Counted from the stretch's first letter, positions 15,785 to 25,305 are shown. The stretch is DNA of 64,000 nucleotides from Actinomadura sp. K4S16 (GCF_008327685.1 NZ_BDDE01000017.1:124001-188000); one strand, 5' to 3'. The notes: generated by a model not told the origin, from the letters alone. Numbers and translations are program-made.

Positions 15785-18327
15785 GGGCCGTCCGTCCGGG
15801 TCGCGCGGGGAAGCGAGACGGTCATTGTGAGGCCGCCGCCGGGGGTGTCCTCGGGGATCAGCTCACCGCCCATCGCCTCGGTGAGCCCGCGGGCGAGGGC
15901 GAGGCCGAGGCCGGAGCCGGTGTGGTTGTCGCGGTCCGACAGCCGCTGGAACGGCAGGAAGATCCGGTCGTGGTCGGCGGCGGGGACGCCGGGGCCGCGG
16001 TCGGCGACACGGAGCTCGACGCGGTCCCGGAGGGCGCCCGCGGTGACGAGGACGGGCCTGCCGGGCGGGTTGTAGCGCAGCGCGTTCGTGATCAGGTTGA
16101 CCAGGACCCGCTGCAGCAGCGCCGGGTCGGCCTCGACCTCGGGGAGGTCGGCCGGGATCCGGACGCTGACGTCGTGGCCTTCGGGTCCGGCCTCGTCCAG
16201 GGCGCGGGGGACGACCTCGTCCAGGGCCAGCGGTCGGGCGGCCATGCCGAGGGCGCCGGCCTGCAGGCGGCTCATGTCGAGGAGGTCGGCGACGAGGCGG
16301 TCGAGCCGGTCGAGGGACTCGGCGGCGGTGTCGAGGAGTTCGGCGCGCTCCTCGGGCGTCCAGCGGATCTCGGTGTTGCCGAGGCTCTCGACGGCGGCCT
16401 TGGCGGACGCGAGGGGGGTGCGCAGGTCGTGGCTCACGGCGCTGAGCAGGGCGGTGCGCATCCGGTCCACGGCCTCCAGCGGCCGGGCCCGCTCGGCCTC
16501 GGCCTCCAGCCGCTGCTGTTCCAGCGCGGCGACGGCCTGGACGGCGAACGCCTCCAGGATGCGGCGGTCCCCGGCGGTCGGGATGCGTCCGCGCAGGGCG
16601 AGGGCGAGGCCCTCGTCGAAGGGGATCTCGGTGTCGGCCTCCTCCGGGGTGGTGCAGGGACGTCCGCCGACCGCGGCGATGACCTTCCAGTCGGCGGTGC
16701 CGCCGTGGCCGCCGGGCGCGGGCAGGGCGCCGGGGCCGCGCTCCAGGAGGGTGACCGAGTCGAGCCCGAAGGTCTCCCGGAGGCGCCCGAGCAGCGCGTC
16801 GAGCGCGCGCTCGCCGCGCAGGACGTTGCCGGCGAGGGTGAAGAGGACCTCGGCGTCCGCGCCGAGGCGGGTGGCCTCGCGCGATCTTCGGGCGGCGAGG
16901 TCGACCACGGCGCTGACGGCGGCGGCCACCACCAGGAACACGCCGAGGGCCAGCAGGTTCTCGTGCTCGGCGATGGTGAGGGTGTGCAGGGGCGGGGTGA
17001 AGAAGTAGTTCAGCAGGACGGACCCGGTGACCGCGGCGATGAGCGCCGGCCACATGCCGCCGACGAGCGCGACCCCGACGATGGCGGCGAGGAAGAACAT
17101 GATGTCGACGGGCAGGGAGAACGCGCCGCGCAGTTCGGCGAGGGTGAGGCTGAGCAGCGGGAGGCCGAGGACCGCGAGGACGAACCCGGCGAGCCGGCGG
17201 CGCGGCGCCAGGCCGGTGTCCGCCGCGCGATGGTGCCGCAGGCCGCGGTGGGCGTGCTCGTGGGTGACCATGTGGACGTCGATCGAGCCGGACAGCGCGG
17301 TGGTGGCGACGCCGACGCCGGGGAACAGTGCCTGCGCGAACCGGTTGCGGCGCGAGACGCCGAGGACGAGCTGCGTGGCGTTGACGGCGCGCGCGAACTC
17401 CAGCAGCGCCTTCGGCACGTCGTCGCCGACGACCTGGTGGTAGGTGCCGCCGACGCTCTCGACGAGGTCGCGCTGGCGGGCGAGCCGGTCGGGGCGGGTG
17501 CCGGAGAGGCCGTCGCCGCGGATGACGTGCACGGCGAGCAGGTCGGCGCCCTTGGTGCGGGCGGCGATGCGGGACGCGCGGCGGATCAGGGTCTCGCTCT
17601 CGGGCCCGCCGGTGAGCGCGACGACGACGCGCTCGCGGGCTTCCCAGGTGCGGGCGATGCCGTGGTCGGCGCGGTACCGGTCGAGCTGCTCGTCGACCTT
17701 GCCGGCCAGCCACAGCAGGGCCAGCTCGCGCAGGGCGGTGAGGTTCCCGACCCGGAAGTAGTTGGACAGCGCCGCGTCGATCTTCTCCGGCGGGTAGACG
17801 TTGCCGTGCGCCATCCGGCGGCGCAGGGCCTCGGCGGACATGTCGACCAGCTCGACCTGGTCGGCGCGGCGCACGACCTCGTCCGGCAGGGTCTCGCGCT
17901 GGGCGACCCCGGTGATCTGCTCGACGACGTCGTTCACCGACTCCAGGTGCTGGATGTTGACGGTGGTGACGACGTCGATCCCGGCCTCCAGGATCTCCTC
18001 GACGTCCTGCCACCGCTTGGGGTTGCGGCTGCCCGGGACGTTCGTGTGCGCGAGCTCGTCGATCAGGGCGGCCTGGGGCGCACGGGCGATGACGGCCTCG
18101 GCGTCCAGCTCGGTGAACTCCGCGCCGCGGTAGGTGAGGGCGCGGCGCGGGACGATCTCCAGGCCGTCGAGGAGCTCGGCGGTGTGGACGCGGCCGTGGG
18201 TCTCGACGAAGCCGACGACGAGGTCGGTGCCGCGAGCGACGCGCCGCCTGCCTTCGGCGAGCATGGCGTAGGTCTTGCCCACGCCGGGGGCGGCCCCCAG
18301 GTAGATGCGGAGCAGCCCCCTGGCCAT
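15781..18327 (-). CDS. kdpD: KdpD potassium/turgor sensor histidine kinase
   Basis: An 848-residue sensor. Order: KdpD N-domain with Walker A GAAPGVGKT (11-19) and ALIDELAHTNVPG, a universal-stress-protein domain (about 225-360), four membrane helices (about 375-470), a GAF-like region, then the kinase core with phospho-acceptor His in SAVSHDLRTPLASAK (near 632), N-box LVNLITNALRYNP and G-boxes ADRGPGVP and GSGLGLALARGL. Length and domain order match full KdpD. It stands between kdpC (16-base gap) and kdpE (ATGA overlap), so the sensor is part of the transporter operon. Confidence 0.96.
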   Translation of the reverse strand: MARGLLRIYLGAAPGVGKTYAMLAEGRRRVARGTDLVVGFVETHGRVHTAELLDGLEIVPRRALTYRGAEFTELDAEAVIARAPQAALIDELAHTNVPGSRNPKRWQDVEEILEAGIDVVTTVNIQHLESVNDVVEQITGVAQRETLPDEVVRRADQVELVDMSAEALRRRMAHGNVYPPEKIDAALSNYFRVGNLTALRELALLWLAGKVDEQLDRYRADHGIARTWEARERVVVALTGGPESETLIRRASRIAARTKGADLLAVHVIRGDGLSGTRPDRLARQRDLVESVGGTYHQVVGDDVPKALLEFARAVNATQLVLGVSRRNRFAQALFPGVGVATTALSGSIDVHMVTHEHAHRGLRHHRAADTGLAPRRRLAGFVLAVLGLPLLSLTLAELRGAFSLPVDIMFFLAAIVGVALVGGMWPALIAAVTGSVLLNYFFTPPLHTLTIAEHENLLALGVFLVVAAAVSAVVDLAARRSREATRLGADAEVLFTLAGNVLRGERALDALLGRLRETFGLDSVTLLERGPGALPAPGGHGGTADWKVIAAVGGRPCTTPEEADTEIPFDEGLALALRGRIPTAGDRRILEAFAVQAVAALEQQRLEAEAERARPLEAVDRMRTALLSAVSHDLRTPLASAKAAVESLGNTEIRWTPEERAELLDTAAESLDRLDRLVADLLDMSRLQAGALGMAARPLALDEVVPRALDEAGPEGHDVSVRIPADLPEVEADPALLQRVLVNLITNALRYNPPGRPVLVTAGALRDRVELRVADRGPGVPAADHDRIFLPFQRLSDRDNHTGSGLGLALARGLTEAMGGELIPEDTPGGGLTMTVSLPRATRTDGP

Positions 18328-18343
18328 GGTCGGTCTCCTCCGT

Positions 18344-19258
18344 TCAGCCCCGGTACGGGGCGGTCCTGTCGAGGTCGATGTTGAGCTGGAGGACGTTCAC
18401 CGCGGGCTCCCCCATGAACCCCAGCGCGCGCCCGGCGGTGTTCCCGTCGATCAGCGCGCGGACCCGGTCGACGCTCAGGCCGCGCGCCCGCGCGACGCGT
18501 CCGGCCTGCAGTCTCGCGTACGCGGGTGAGATGTGCGGGTCGAGGCCGCTGCCGCTCGCGGTGACGGCGTCGGACGGGACCGCCGGCCGCGCCGGAGCCC
18601 CGCCTCGGACGGGGATGATCCGGCCCTCGTCGACGTCTTCGCCCGCGGCGCGGCACTCGACCTCGACTCCACGGTACGTCGCGAGGAACGGCGTCGCGGG
18701 GCACGCCTCGTTGACGCTGACGACCCGCGTCGGGCGGACGACGGCGCCGCTCGCGTCGCGCGGACCGATCACGGAAAGCACGGCGCCCACGCCCCCGCCG
18801 GTGCAGTACGGACGCGCCCCGTCCACGCCTTCCCGGGCGCCGATCGCCTTGCTGCGCGCGCAGACCTGGGTGAGGAGGCTCTGCCGGGCGTTCGGGTCCG
18901 GTTTGCCCGCCTTGACCAGCGTGGGGTCGGGGAGGACGTCCACGACGTCCTCGGGACCGAGGTTGCTCGCGCCGGACGCCGCGGGGTCGTAGCCGTCGCC
19001 GGCGGCGGACGGGCGGCCCTGGAAGTACTGCTTGAGCGGCTCGCCGTGCCCGTCGGTGAACCTCTGGCCGATCAGTGCGCTGCCGGCGGCCCTGCCGTCC
19101 ACGACGACGCGGGAGCCGTCGGCCCTGTGCCGAAGGCCGGGCGCCTGGGCGACGGCGGTGACGGCCAGCGGGTAGAGGACGCCGCAGACGGCGGTGAAGA
19201 CCAGCAGCGCGCGGAGGGCCGCCAGATGCCGGCGGGCCCAGGCGGGAAGCGTGTTCAT
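18344..19258 (-). CDS. kdpC: KdpC subunit of K+-transporting ATPase, with a large Cys-containing insertion
   Basis: A 304-residue accessory subunit of KdpFABC; Escherichia coli KdpC has about 190. One N-terminal membrane helix (ALLVFTAVCGVLYPLAVTAV) is followed by GSALIGQRFT and YFQGRPSAAGDGYDP. Between SNLG and the conserved VTASGSGLDPHISPAYA there are about 130 residues instead of about 40. The extra 90 or so residues hold four Cys (QVCAR, PYCTG, EACPA, VECRA), probably outside the membrane. The C-terminal GFMGEPAVNVLQLNIDLD is normal. ATGA overlap with kdpB. The insertion may add a regulatory or stabilising module. Confidence 0.95.
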   Translation of the reverse strand: MNTLPAWARRHLAALRALLVFTAVCGVLYPLAVTAVAQAPGLRHRADGSRVVVDGRAAGSALIGQRFTDGHGEPLKQYFQGRPSAAGDGYDPAASGASNLGPEDVVDVLPDPTLVKAGKPDPNARQSLLTQVCARSKAIGAREGVDGARPYCTGGGVGAVLSVIGPRDASGAVVRPTRVVSVNEACPATPFLATYRGVEVECRAAGEDVDEGRIIPVRGGAPARPAVPSDAVTASGSGLDPHISPAYARLQAGRVARARGLSVDRVRALIDGNTAGRALGFMGEPAVNVLQLNIDLDRTAPYRG

Positions 19259-21429
19259 GAGATCCCCGGAATGAACTGGACGATGAGGTCGATCACCTTG
19301 ATCCCGGCGAACGGGGCGAGGACGCCGCCCAGCCCGTAGAGGGACAGGTTGCGGCGCAGGAGCCGGGAGGCCGAGGTCGGCCGGTAGCGGACGCCCCGGA
19401 GCGCCAGCGGGATCAGCGCGACGATGACGAGCGCGTTGAACACGACCGCCGAGAGGATCGCCGACTCCGGGCTGGTCAGCCGCATGACGTTCAGCGCCTC
19501 CAGGCCGGGGAACAGCGACACGAACAGCGCCGGGATGATCGCGAAGTACTTGGCCACGTCGTTGGCGATGGAGAAGGTGGTCAGCGCGCCCCGGGTGATG
19601 AGGAGCTGCTTGCCGATCTCGACGATCTCGATGAGCTTGGTCGGGTCGGAGTCGAGGTCGACCATGTTCCCGGCCTCCTTGGCGGCGGAGGTGCCGGTGT
19701 TCATGGCGACGCCGACGTCCGCCTGGGCGAGCGCGGGCGCGTCGTTGGTCCCGTCGCCGGTCATGGCGACGAGCCGGCCGCCCTGCTGCTCGGCCTTGAT
19801 GAAGGCGAGCTTGTCCTCGGGCCGGGCCTCGGCGAGGTAGTCGTCCACGCCCGCCTCGTCGGCGATCGCCCGCGCGGTCAGCGGGTTGTCCCCGGTCACC
19901 ATGATCGTCTTGATGCCCATGGCGCGCATCCGATCGAACCGGGCGCGCATCCCCTGCTTGACGACGTCCTTGAGATGGACGACGCCGAGCACGGCCGCGC
20001 CGGGCGTCCCGTCCGGGCCGGGGCGGGTCTCGCCGACGGCCAGCGGGGTGCCGCCCGCCGCCGCGATGCCGTCGGCGACCTCCGCGAGCGCGGGCGGCAC
20101 CTGCCCGCCCTGCTCGCGGACCCACGCGGCCACCGCCCCGGCGGCGCCCTTGCGGAGCCGGCGCCCGTCGAGGTCGACGCCGGACATCCGCGTCTGCGCG
20201 GTGAACGGGATCCAGTCGGCGTGCGCGAGCTCGCCCGGAGACCGCTCCCGCAGCCCGTACGCCTCCTTCGCGTAGACGACGATGGAGCGGCCCTCGGGCG
20301 TCGCGTCCGCGAGGCTCGACAGCTGGGCGGCGTCCGCGAGGGCCTCCTCGGTGACGCCGCCGACCGGGACGAAATCCGCCGCCTGCCGGTTGCCGAGGGT
20401 GATGGTGCCGGTCTTGTCGAGGAGCAGGGTGTTGACGTCGCCCGCGGCCTCGACGGCGCGGCCGGACATCGCCAGGACGTTGCGCTGCACCAGCCGGTCC
20501 ATCCCGGCGATGCCGATGGCGCTGAGCAGCGCGCCGATCGTCGTCGGGATCAGGCAGACCAGCAGCGAGACGAGCACGACGCCGGTGACGCCGTTCCCGT
20601 CCAGCGCCGCGCTGTCCGGGACGCCTGGGTTGTCGGCCTTGGCGTAGATCGCGAACGGCTGCATGGTGGCGGTGGCGACCAGGAAGATGATCGTCAGCGC
20701 GGCCAGCAGGATGTTCAGCGCGATCTCGTTGGGCGTCTTCTGCCGGGCGGCGCCCTCCACCAGACCGATCATCCGGTCGATGAACGACTCGCCGGGCCGC
20801 TGGGTGATCTCGACGACGATCCGGTCGGACAGCACCTTCGTCCCGCCGGTCACCGCGTTGCGGTCGCCGCCCGACTCCCGGATGACCGGGGCGGACTCCC
20901 CGGTGATCGCGGACTCGTCGACGCTGGCGATGCCCTCGACGACGTCGCCGTCCCCCGGGATGATCTGGCCCGCCTCGACCACGACCACGTCACCGCGGCG
21001 CAACTCCGCGGCCGGGACCTCCTCCTCGTCCAGGGCGGCGGCACCGGGCGTCCAGCCGCGCAGCCGGCGCGCGAGAGTGCCCCGCTTTGCCTTGCGCAGC
21101 GTCTCGGCCTGGGCCTTGCCGCGCCCCTCGGCGACCGCCTCCGCCAGGTTCGCGAAGAGCGCCGTCAACCACAGCCACACCGCGATCAGGACCGAGAACG
21201 ACGACGGGTCCGCGATCGCCAGGACCGTCGTCCACACCGCGCCGACCTCGACGATCAGCATGACGGGGTTGCGCCACATGATGCGCGGGTCGAGCTTGCG
21301 GAGCGCGGCAGGCAGCGAGACGAGCAGCTGCCCGGGGTCGAGCAGGCCGCCGCCCACCAGGTCCGACGCGGGACGGCCGCGTGCGGGGCGCCGTCCGGAC
21401 GGCCTCGTCCGGAGGTTTCGGGGGGACAT
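19255..21429 (-). CDS. kdpB: KdpB, P-type ATPase catalytic subunit
   Basis: A 724-residue P-type ATPase that energises K+ uptake. It shows the actuator motif AITGES, phosphorylation site LLLDKTGTITLGNR, nucleotide-binding segment with AQTRMSGVDLDGRRLRKGA, and hinge TGDGTNDAPAL. Membrane helices match KdpB (for example IPTTIGALLSAIGIAGMDRL). The ATG shares one base with the kdpA stop (TGATG) and the 3' end overlaps kdpC (ATGA), so the subunits are coupled. The N-terminus carries about 25 extra Arg/Pro-rich residues before the conserved start. Confidence 0.97.
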   Translation of the reverse strand: MSPRNLRTRPSGRRPARGRPASDLVGGGLLDPGQLLVSLPAALRKLDPRIMWRNPVMLIVEVGAVWTTVLAIADPSSFSVLIAVWLWLTALFANLAEAVAEGRGKAQAETLRKAKRGTLARRLRGWTPGAAALDEEEVPAAELRRGDVVVVEAGQIIPGDGDVVEGIASVDESAITGESAPVIRESGGDRNAVTGGTKVLSDRIVVEITQRPGESFIDRMIGLVEGAARQKTPNEIALNILLAALTIIFLVATATMQPFAIYAKADNPGVPDSAALDGNGVTGVVLVSLLVCLIPTTIGALLSAIGIAGMDRLVQRNVLAMSGRAVEAAGDVNTLLLDKTGTITLGNRQAADFVPVGGVTEEALADAAQLSSLADATPEGRSIVVYAKEAYGLRERSPGELAHADWIPFTAQTRMSGVDLDGRRLRKGAAGAVAAWVREQGGQVPPALAEVADGIAAAGGTPLAVGETRPGPDGTPGAAVLGVVHLKDVVKQGMRARFDRMRAMGIKTIMVTGDNPLTARAIADEAGVDDYLAEARPEDKLAFIKAEQQGGRLVAMTGDGTNDAPALAQADVGVAMNTGTSAAKEAGNMVDLDSDPTKLIEIVEIGKQLLITRGALTTFSIANDVAKYFAIIPALFVSLFPGLEALNVMRLTSPESAILSAVVFNALVIVALIPLALRGVRYRPTSASRLLRRNLSLYGLGGVLAPFAGIKVIDLIVQFIPGIS

Positions 21430-23090
21430 CAGTGGATCCCTTCGGCGAGCGGCCCGAGAGCCAGCGCGGGGAAGAACGTCAGGGCGACCAGGACGACCGC
21501 CACGCCCACGACCAGGCCGACGAACTGCGGGCGGTGGGTCGGCAGCGTCCCGGCCGACGCGGGGACGGGGGTCTGGCGGGCCAGCGAGCCCGCCAGCCCG
21601 AGCACGAGGACGATCGGGAGGAACCGGCCGAGGAGCATCGCCAGGCCGAGCGCGACGTCGTAGAACCAGGTCGCGGCCGACAGCCCGGCGAACGCCGACC
21701 CGTTGTTGTTGGCCGCCGAGGTGAACGCGTACAGCACCTCGGAGAAGCCGTGCGCCCCGCCGTTCAGCATCGACCCGCGCGGGCCGGGGAACGCCATCGC
21801 GATCCCCGCGCCGACCAGCACCAGCGCGGGGGTGACCAGGAAGTACAGCGCCGCGAACTTGATCTCCCGGGCGCCGATCCGCTTGCCGAGGTACTCGGGC
21901 GTCCGGCCGACCATCAGCCCGGCGACGAACACCGCGATCACGGCGAGGATCAGCATGCCGTACAGGCCCGAGCCTGCGCCGCCCGGCGCGACCTCGCCGA
22001 GCATCATGTCCACCAGCAGCATCCCGCCGCCGAGACTCGTGTAGGAGTCGTGCGCGGAGTCGACGGCGCCGGTGGAGGTGAGCGTGGTCGCGGCGGCGAA
22101 CATCGCGGAGCCGATGACCCCGAAGCGGGTCTCGGTGCCCTCGGCCGCCGCGCCCGCCGCCTGCGGGACGGTGCCGTGGTGGACGGCCTGCGCCGCCGCC
22201 GTCGCGCAGACGGCGATCAGCGCCAGGACGGCCATCACCGCGGCGATCGCGTACCCCTGCCGCTTCTGCCCGACGAGCCGGCCGAACGTGCGGGGCAGCG
22301 CGGACGCGATCAGCAGCAGCAGGAAGATCTCGATCCAGTTCGTCCAGGCCGCGGGGTTCTCGAACGGGTGGGCGGAGTTGGCGTTGTAGAAGCCGCCGCC
22401 GTTCGTCCCGAGTTCCTTGATCACCTCTTGCGAGGCCACCGGCCCGCCCGGGAGCGCCTGCCGCTGCCCGGCGATCGTGGTGACGGCGTGCGGATCCGCG
22501 AAGTTCTGCACGACGCCGCCCGCGACCAGCACGACCGCGCCGACGGCGGCGACGGGCAGCAGGATCCGCAGGGTGCCGCGGGTGAGGTCCACCCAGAAGT
22601 TGCCGAGTTCGCCGGTCCGCTGCCGGGCGAACCCGCGGACCAGCGCGACCGCCACGGACATCCCGACCGCCGCCGACACGAAGTTCTGCACCGCGAGCCC
22701 GGCCATCTGCGTCGGGTAGCCCATCGTGGACTCGCCGGAGTAGGCCTGCCAGTTGGTGTTGGTGACGAAGCTGACGGCGGTGTTCCAGGCGACCTGGTCC
22801 TCCACGCCGCCGAGGCCCAGGCTGTACGGCAGCAGCCCCTGAAGGCGCTGCAACCCGTACAGCACGAGCACCGACACCAGGGAGAACGCCAGGACGCTGC
22901 GGGCGTAGACGCCCCACGTCTGCTCGACCTCCGGGTCCACGCCCATGACCTTGTAGAGGGCCTTCTCCACCCGCAGGTGCCGGGGCGAGGAGTACACCCG
23001 GTACATGTGGTCGCCGAGCGGCACGTGCACCGCGGCGAGCGCCAGGAGCAGGGACGCGACGAACACGATCCCCGCGGTCGTGGAACCCAT
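21429..23090 (-). CDS. kdpA: KdpA, potassium-binding channel-like subunit
   Basis: A 553-residue polytopic membrane protein that selects and conducts K+. The four degenerate selectivity loops can be seen: FVTNTNWQAYSGEST, ELGTNGGGFYNANSAHPFEN, LTSTGAVDSAHDSYTS and SAANNNGSAFAGLS. Length and about ten membrane helices match the family. It follows kdpF directly (the stop of kdpF and the ATG are adjacent) and is coupled to kdpB by a one-base overlap. Confidence 0.97.
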   Translation of the reverse strand: MGSTTAGIVFVASLLLALAAVHVPLGDHMYRVYSSPRHLRVEKALYKVMGVDPEVEQTWGVYARSVLAFSLVSVLVLYGLQRLQGLLPYSLGLGGVEDQVAWNTAVSFVTNTNWQAYSGESTMGYPTQMAGLAVQNFVSAAVGMSVAVALVRGFARQRTGELGNFWVDLTRGTLRILLPVAAVGAVVLVAGGVVQNFADPHAVTTIAGQRQALPGGPVASQEVIKELGTNGGGFYNANSAHPFENPAAWTNWIEIFLLLLIASALPRTFGRLVGQKRQGYAIAAVMAVLALIAVCATAAAQAVHHGTVPQAAGAAAEGTETRFGVIGSAMFAAATTLTSTGAVDSAHDSYTSLGGGMLLVDMMLGEVAPGGAGSGLYGMLILAVIAVFVAGLMVGRTPEYLGKRIGAREIKFAALYFLVTPALVLVGAGIAMAFPGPRGSMLNGGAHGFSEVLYAFTSAANNNGSAFAGLSAATWFYDVALGLAMLLGRFLPIVLVLGLAGSLARQTPVPASAGTLPTHRPQFVGLVVGVAVVLVALTFFPALALGPLAEGIH

Positions 23091-23180
23091 TCAGAACCTC
23101 TCCGGGAAGAGCAGCGCGACCACGAGGAGGACGACCAGCCCGACGGCGAGCACCAGCCCCGCCGCGTTCTCGACGCTCAC
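23091..23180 (-). CDS. kdpF: KdpF, small stabilising subunit
   Basis: A 29-residue single-helix peptide, VSVENAAGLVLAVG followed by a Val/Leu-rich stretch and ending ALLFPERF, the usual end of KdpF (FPExF). It begins with GTG, which overlaps the stop of another tiny membrane gene upstream (GTGA). KdpF stabilises the KdpABC complex in the membrane. Position, size and the FPERF ending make the call firm despite the short length. Confidence 0.88.
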   Translation of the reverse strand: MSVENAAGLVLAVGLVVLLVVALLFPERF

Positions 23181-23260
23181 AGGCGCCCCACCGCCTTCAC
23201 CACCAGCGCGAGCACCGCGAACACCGCGATGGTCAGCGCCACGAGCACCACGTCTGCCAT
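23177..23260 (-). CDS. Second small membrane peptide in front of kdpF
   Basis: A 27-residue frame starting MADVVLVALTIAVFAVL and ending ALVVKAVGRL, one hydrophobic helix with a positively charged end. It is the first gene of the kdp run and overlaps kdpF by GTGA, so it is almost certainly translated if the operon is. No strong ribosome site is obvious; agtc and gag elements precede the ATG. Its form mimics KdpF, and it may be an additional subunit or a translational leader. I do not know an established name. Confidence 0.6.
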   Translation of the reverse strand: MADVVLVALTIAVFAVLALVVKAVGRL

Positions 23261-23348
23261 GACTCCGAGTCCCTGCCGTCTCGTCCGGCGCCGCGCGATC
23301 CACGGCACACCCCGCAGAAAACACCCGTCAGCAGGACAAATGGCTCAT

Positions 23349-23389
23349 CTTGACGCCTTCCTTACGCCCGACCGCGCGATCTTCACGCG
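23349..23389. promoter_or_regulatory. Candidate KdpE-binding repeats upstream of the kdp operon
   Basis: Three similar words lie in the gap between the kdp operon and the divergent GH15 gene: CTTGACGCC (23349-23357), CTTACGCC (23361-23368) and CTTCACGCG (23381-23389). The first two are 12 bases apart and the third is 20 further on, a spacing suited to OmpR-family dimers. They are 90-130 bases before the first kdp start. Assignment to KdpE is by position only. Confidence 0.4.
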
Positions 23390-23445
23390 CCCCCTACGGC
23401 CCTCCCCTTCCCGGGACGGCCGGAACCGGATGAGATCCTGGTTCC

Positions 23446-25305
23446 ATGAGAGTCAGCGGTCCGCCCGTTGACCCCCCGCCCGGCCCCGGAAGCGCGACGG
23501 CCTTCCGGAGGGACGGCTACGCCCGGCTGCGCGACTACGCCGTGATCGGAGACGGGCGGAGTGCCGCACTGATCGCCGCCGACGGGTCCGTGGACTGGCT
23601 GGGAATGCCGGACCTGGACTCCCCCTCGGTGTTCGCCGCCGTCCTGGACCCCGCCCGAGGCGGCCGCTTCCTGCTGGAGCCGGAGGAGCCCTACACGGTC
23701 GCGCGCCGGTACCTCCCCGGGACGAACGTGCTGGAGACGACGTTCACCACCGACCGCGGCAGCGTCCGGGTCACCGATGCGATGACCCTGGATGCCGATG
23801 GGGCCCTGGGGCCGATGCGGGAGGTGCAGCGGCGCCTCGACGGCGTGGCCGGAACGGTACCGCTGCGCTGGAGCGTGCAGCCGCGGTTCGGCTACGGCGC
23901 CCACCGGCCACGCATCACCAAGCGGGCCGGTACCCCGGTCGCGGTGGCCGGAGCGGACGCGCTCGCCGTCTGCGCCTGGGACGCGGGAGAGCCCGAGTGC
24001 ACCGACCGGTCGATCAACGGCCGCTTCGATGTGCGGCAGGGAGGGCGGGCCTTGCTGGCGATGCCGCTCGCCCACCAGGAACCGCTCGTCCTTCCGACCC
24101 GTTCCGAGTGCGATGCCCGCATGGACCACACCATCGCGGCGTGGCGCGACTGGGCCCGGGCCCGCTCCTGCGGCGGCAGGTGGCGGGACGCCGTGCTGCG
24201 CAGCGCGCTGGCGCTCAAGCTCCTGATCTTCGCGCCCTCGGGGGCGATCGCCGCCGCGGTGACCTCCTCGCTGCCGGAGCAGGTCGGGGGCGAACGGAAC
24301 TGGGACTACCGCTTCTCCTGGGTCCGCGACTCGGCGTTCACCCTCGACGCGTTCCTGAGGCTGGGATGCCCCGCCGAGGCGGACGCCTACTTCTGGTGGC
24401 TCATGCACGCCTCCCAGCTCACACATCCGCGGCTGCGGGTGCTCTACCGGCTGAACGGCGGCGGCCACGCCCCGGAACGGACGCTCCCCCTCGACGGGTA
24501 CCGCGGCTCCAGACCGGTGCGGATCGGCAACGCGGCGGGCGCGCAGACCCAGCTCGACACCTATGGCGAGCTGCTGCAGACCGGGTGGCTGTACGCGGGC
24601 GCCGCCGGACGGCTCGACGCGGACATCGCCCGGCGCCTCGCGGAACTGGCCGGCTTCGTCTGCGCCGCCTGGCGGGAGCCGGACTCGGGGATCTGGGAGG
24701 TGCGCAGCGCTCCCCTGCACTTCACGCAATCGAAGATGATGTGCTGGGTCGCGCTCGACCGGGCGATCGACCTCTGCGAGCGCGGCCTGATCCCCGACCG
24801 CGGTTCGGCCCATTGGCGGCAGGCCCGCGCGCAGGTGCGCGACTTCATCGAGACGCGCTGCTTCTCCTCGCTCCGCCACTGCTACACGCGCTCCGCCGAC
24901 AGCCCGGAGCTGGACGCCGCAGTGCTGCTCGGCCTCCTGCACGGGTATGCGCGTCCCGGCGATCCCCGCATGCGCTCCACGGTCGATGTGCTGGATCGGG
25001 AACTGCGCCACGGCCCGTTCGTCGACAGGTACTCGGGCGAGGACGGGGTGAGCGGCACCGAGGGCGCGTTCCTGGCCTGCTCCTTCTGGCTGGCCGAATG
25101 CCTCGCCCGCACCGGACGCATCGAACAGGCCACGGCGCTGATGGACGACCTGGTCGGGCTGGCCAACGACGTCGGCCTGTACGGAGAGGAGATCGATCCG
25201 GCCACCGGCGCCTTCCTGGGGAACCTGCCCCAGGGACTGAGCCACCTGGCGTTGATCAGTGCCGCGTGCGCCATCGAGTCGATCACCGGGGAGGCGGGCG
25301 GGTGA
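23446..25305 (+). CDS. Glycoside hydrolase family 15 protein (glucoamylase/trehalase-like)
   Basis: A 619-residue cytoplasmic GH15 enzyme. The N-terminal beta domain opens with LRDYAVIGDGRSAALIAADGSVDWL, the family start. The (alpha/alpha)6 barrel contains RNWDYRFSWVRDSAFTLDAFL, the general acid region EPDSGIWEVRSAP, and the general base region GTEGAFLACSFWLAE near the end. Bacterial members of this group without signal peptide include trehalases and glucan hydrolases, so trehalose or alpha-glucan turnover is likely. It is divergent from the K+ operon; coupling of K+ uptake and trehalose in osmotic stress is a tempting but unproven link. A membrane gene is coupled at its end. Confidence 0.92.
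   Translation: MRVSGPPVDPPPGPGSATAFRRDGYARLRDYAVIGDGRSAALIAADGSVDWLGMPDLDSPSVFAAVLDPARGGRFLLEPEEPYTVARRYLPGTNVLETTFTTDRGSVRVTDAMTLDADGALGPMREVQRRLDGVAGTVPLRWSVQPRFGYGAHRPRITKRAGTPVAVAGADALAVCAWDAGEPECTDRSINGRFDVRQGGRALLAMPLAHQEPLVLPTRSECDARMDHTIAAWRDWARARSCGGRWRDAVLRSALALKLLIFAPSGAIAAAVTSSLPEQVGGERNWDYRFSWVRDSAFTLDAFLRLGCPAEADAYFWWLMHASQLTHPRLRVLYRLNGGGHAPERTLPLDGYRGSRPVRIGNAAGAQTQLDTYGELLQTGWLYAGAAGRLDADIARRLAELAGFVCAAWREPDSGIWEVRSAPLHFTQSKMMCWVALDRAIDLCERGLIPDRGSAHWRQARAQVRDFIETRCFSSLRHCYTRSADSPELDAAVLLGLLHGYARPGDPRMRSTVDVLDRELRHGPFVDRYSGEDGVSGTEGAFLACSFWLAECLARTGRIEQATALMDDLVGLANDVGLYGEEIDPATGAFLGNLPQGLSHLALISAACAIESITGEAGG

Noticed and set aside
15922..18384. 820-codon plus-strand frame opposite kdpD
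   Set aside because: Low-complexity Gly/Asp/Arg product and complete overlap with a clear KdpD.
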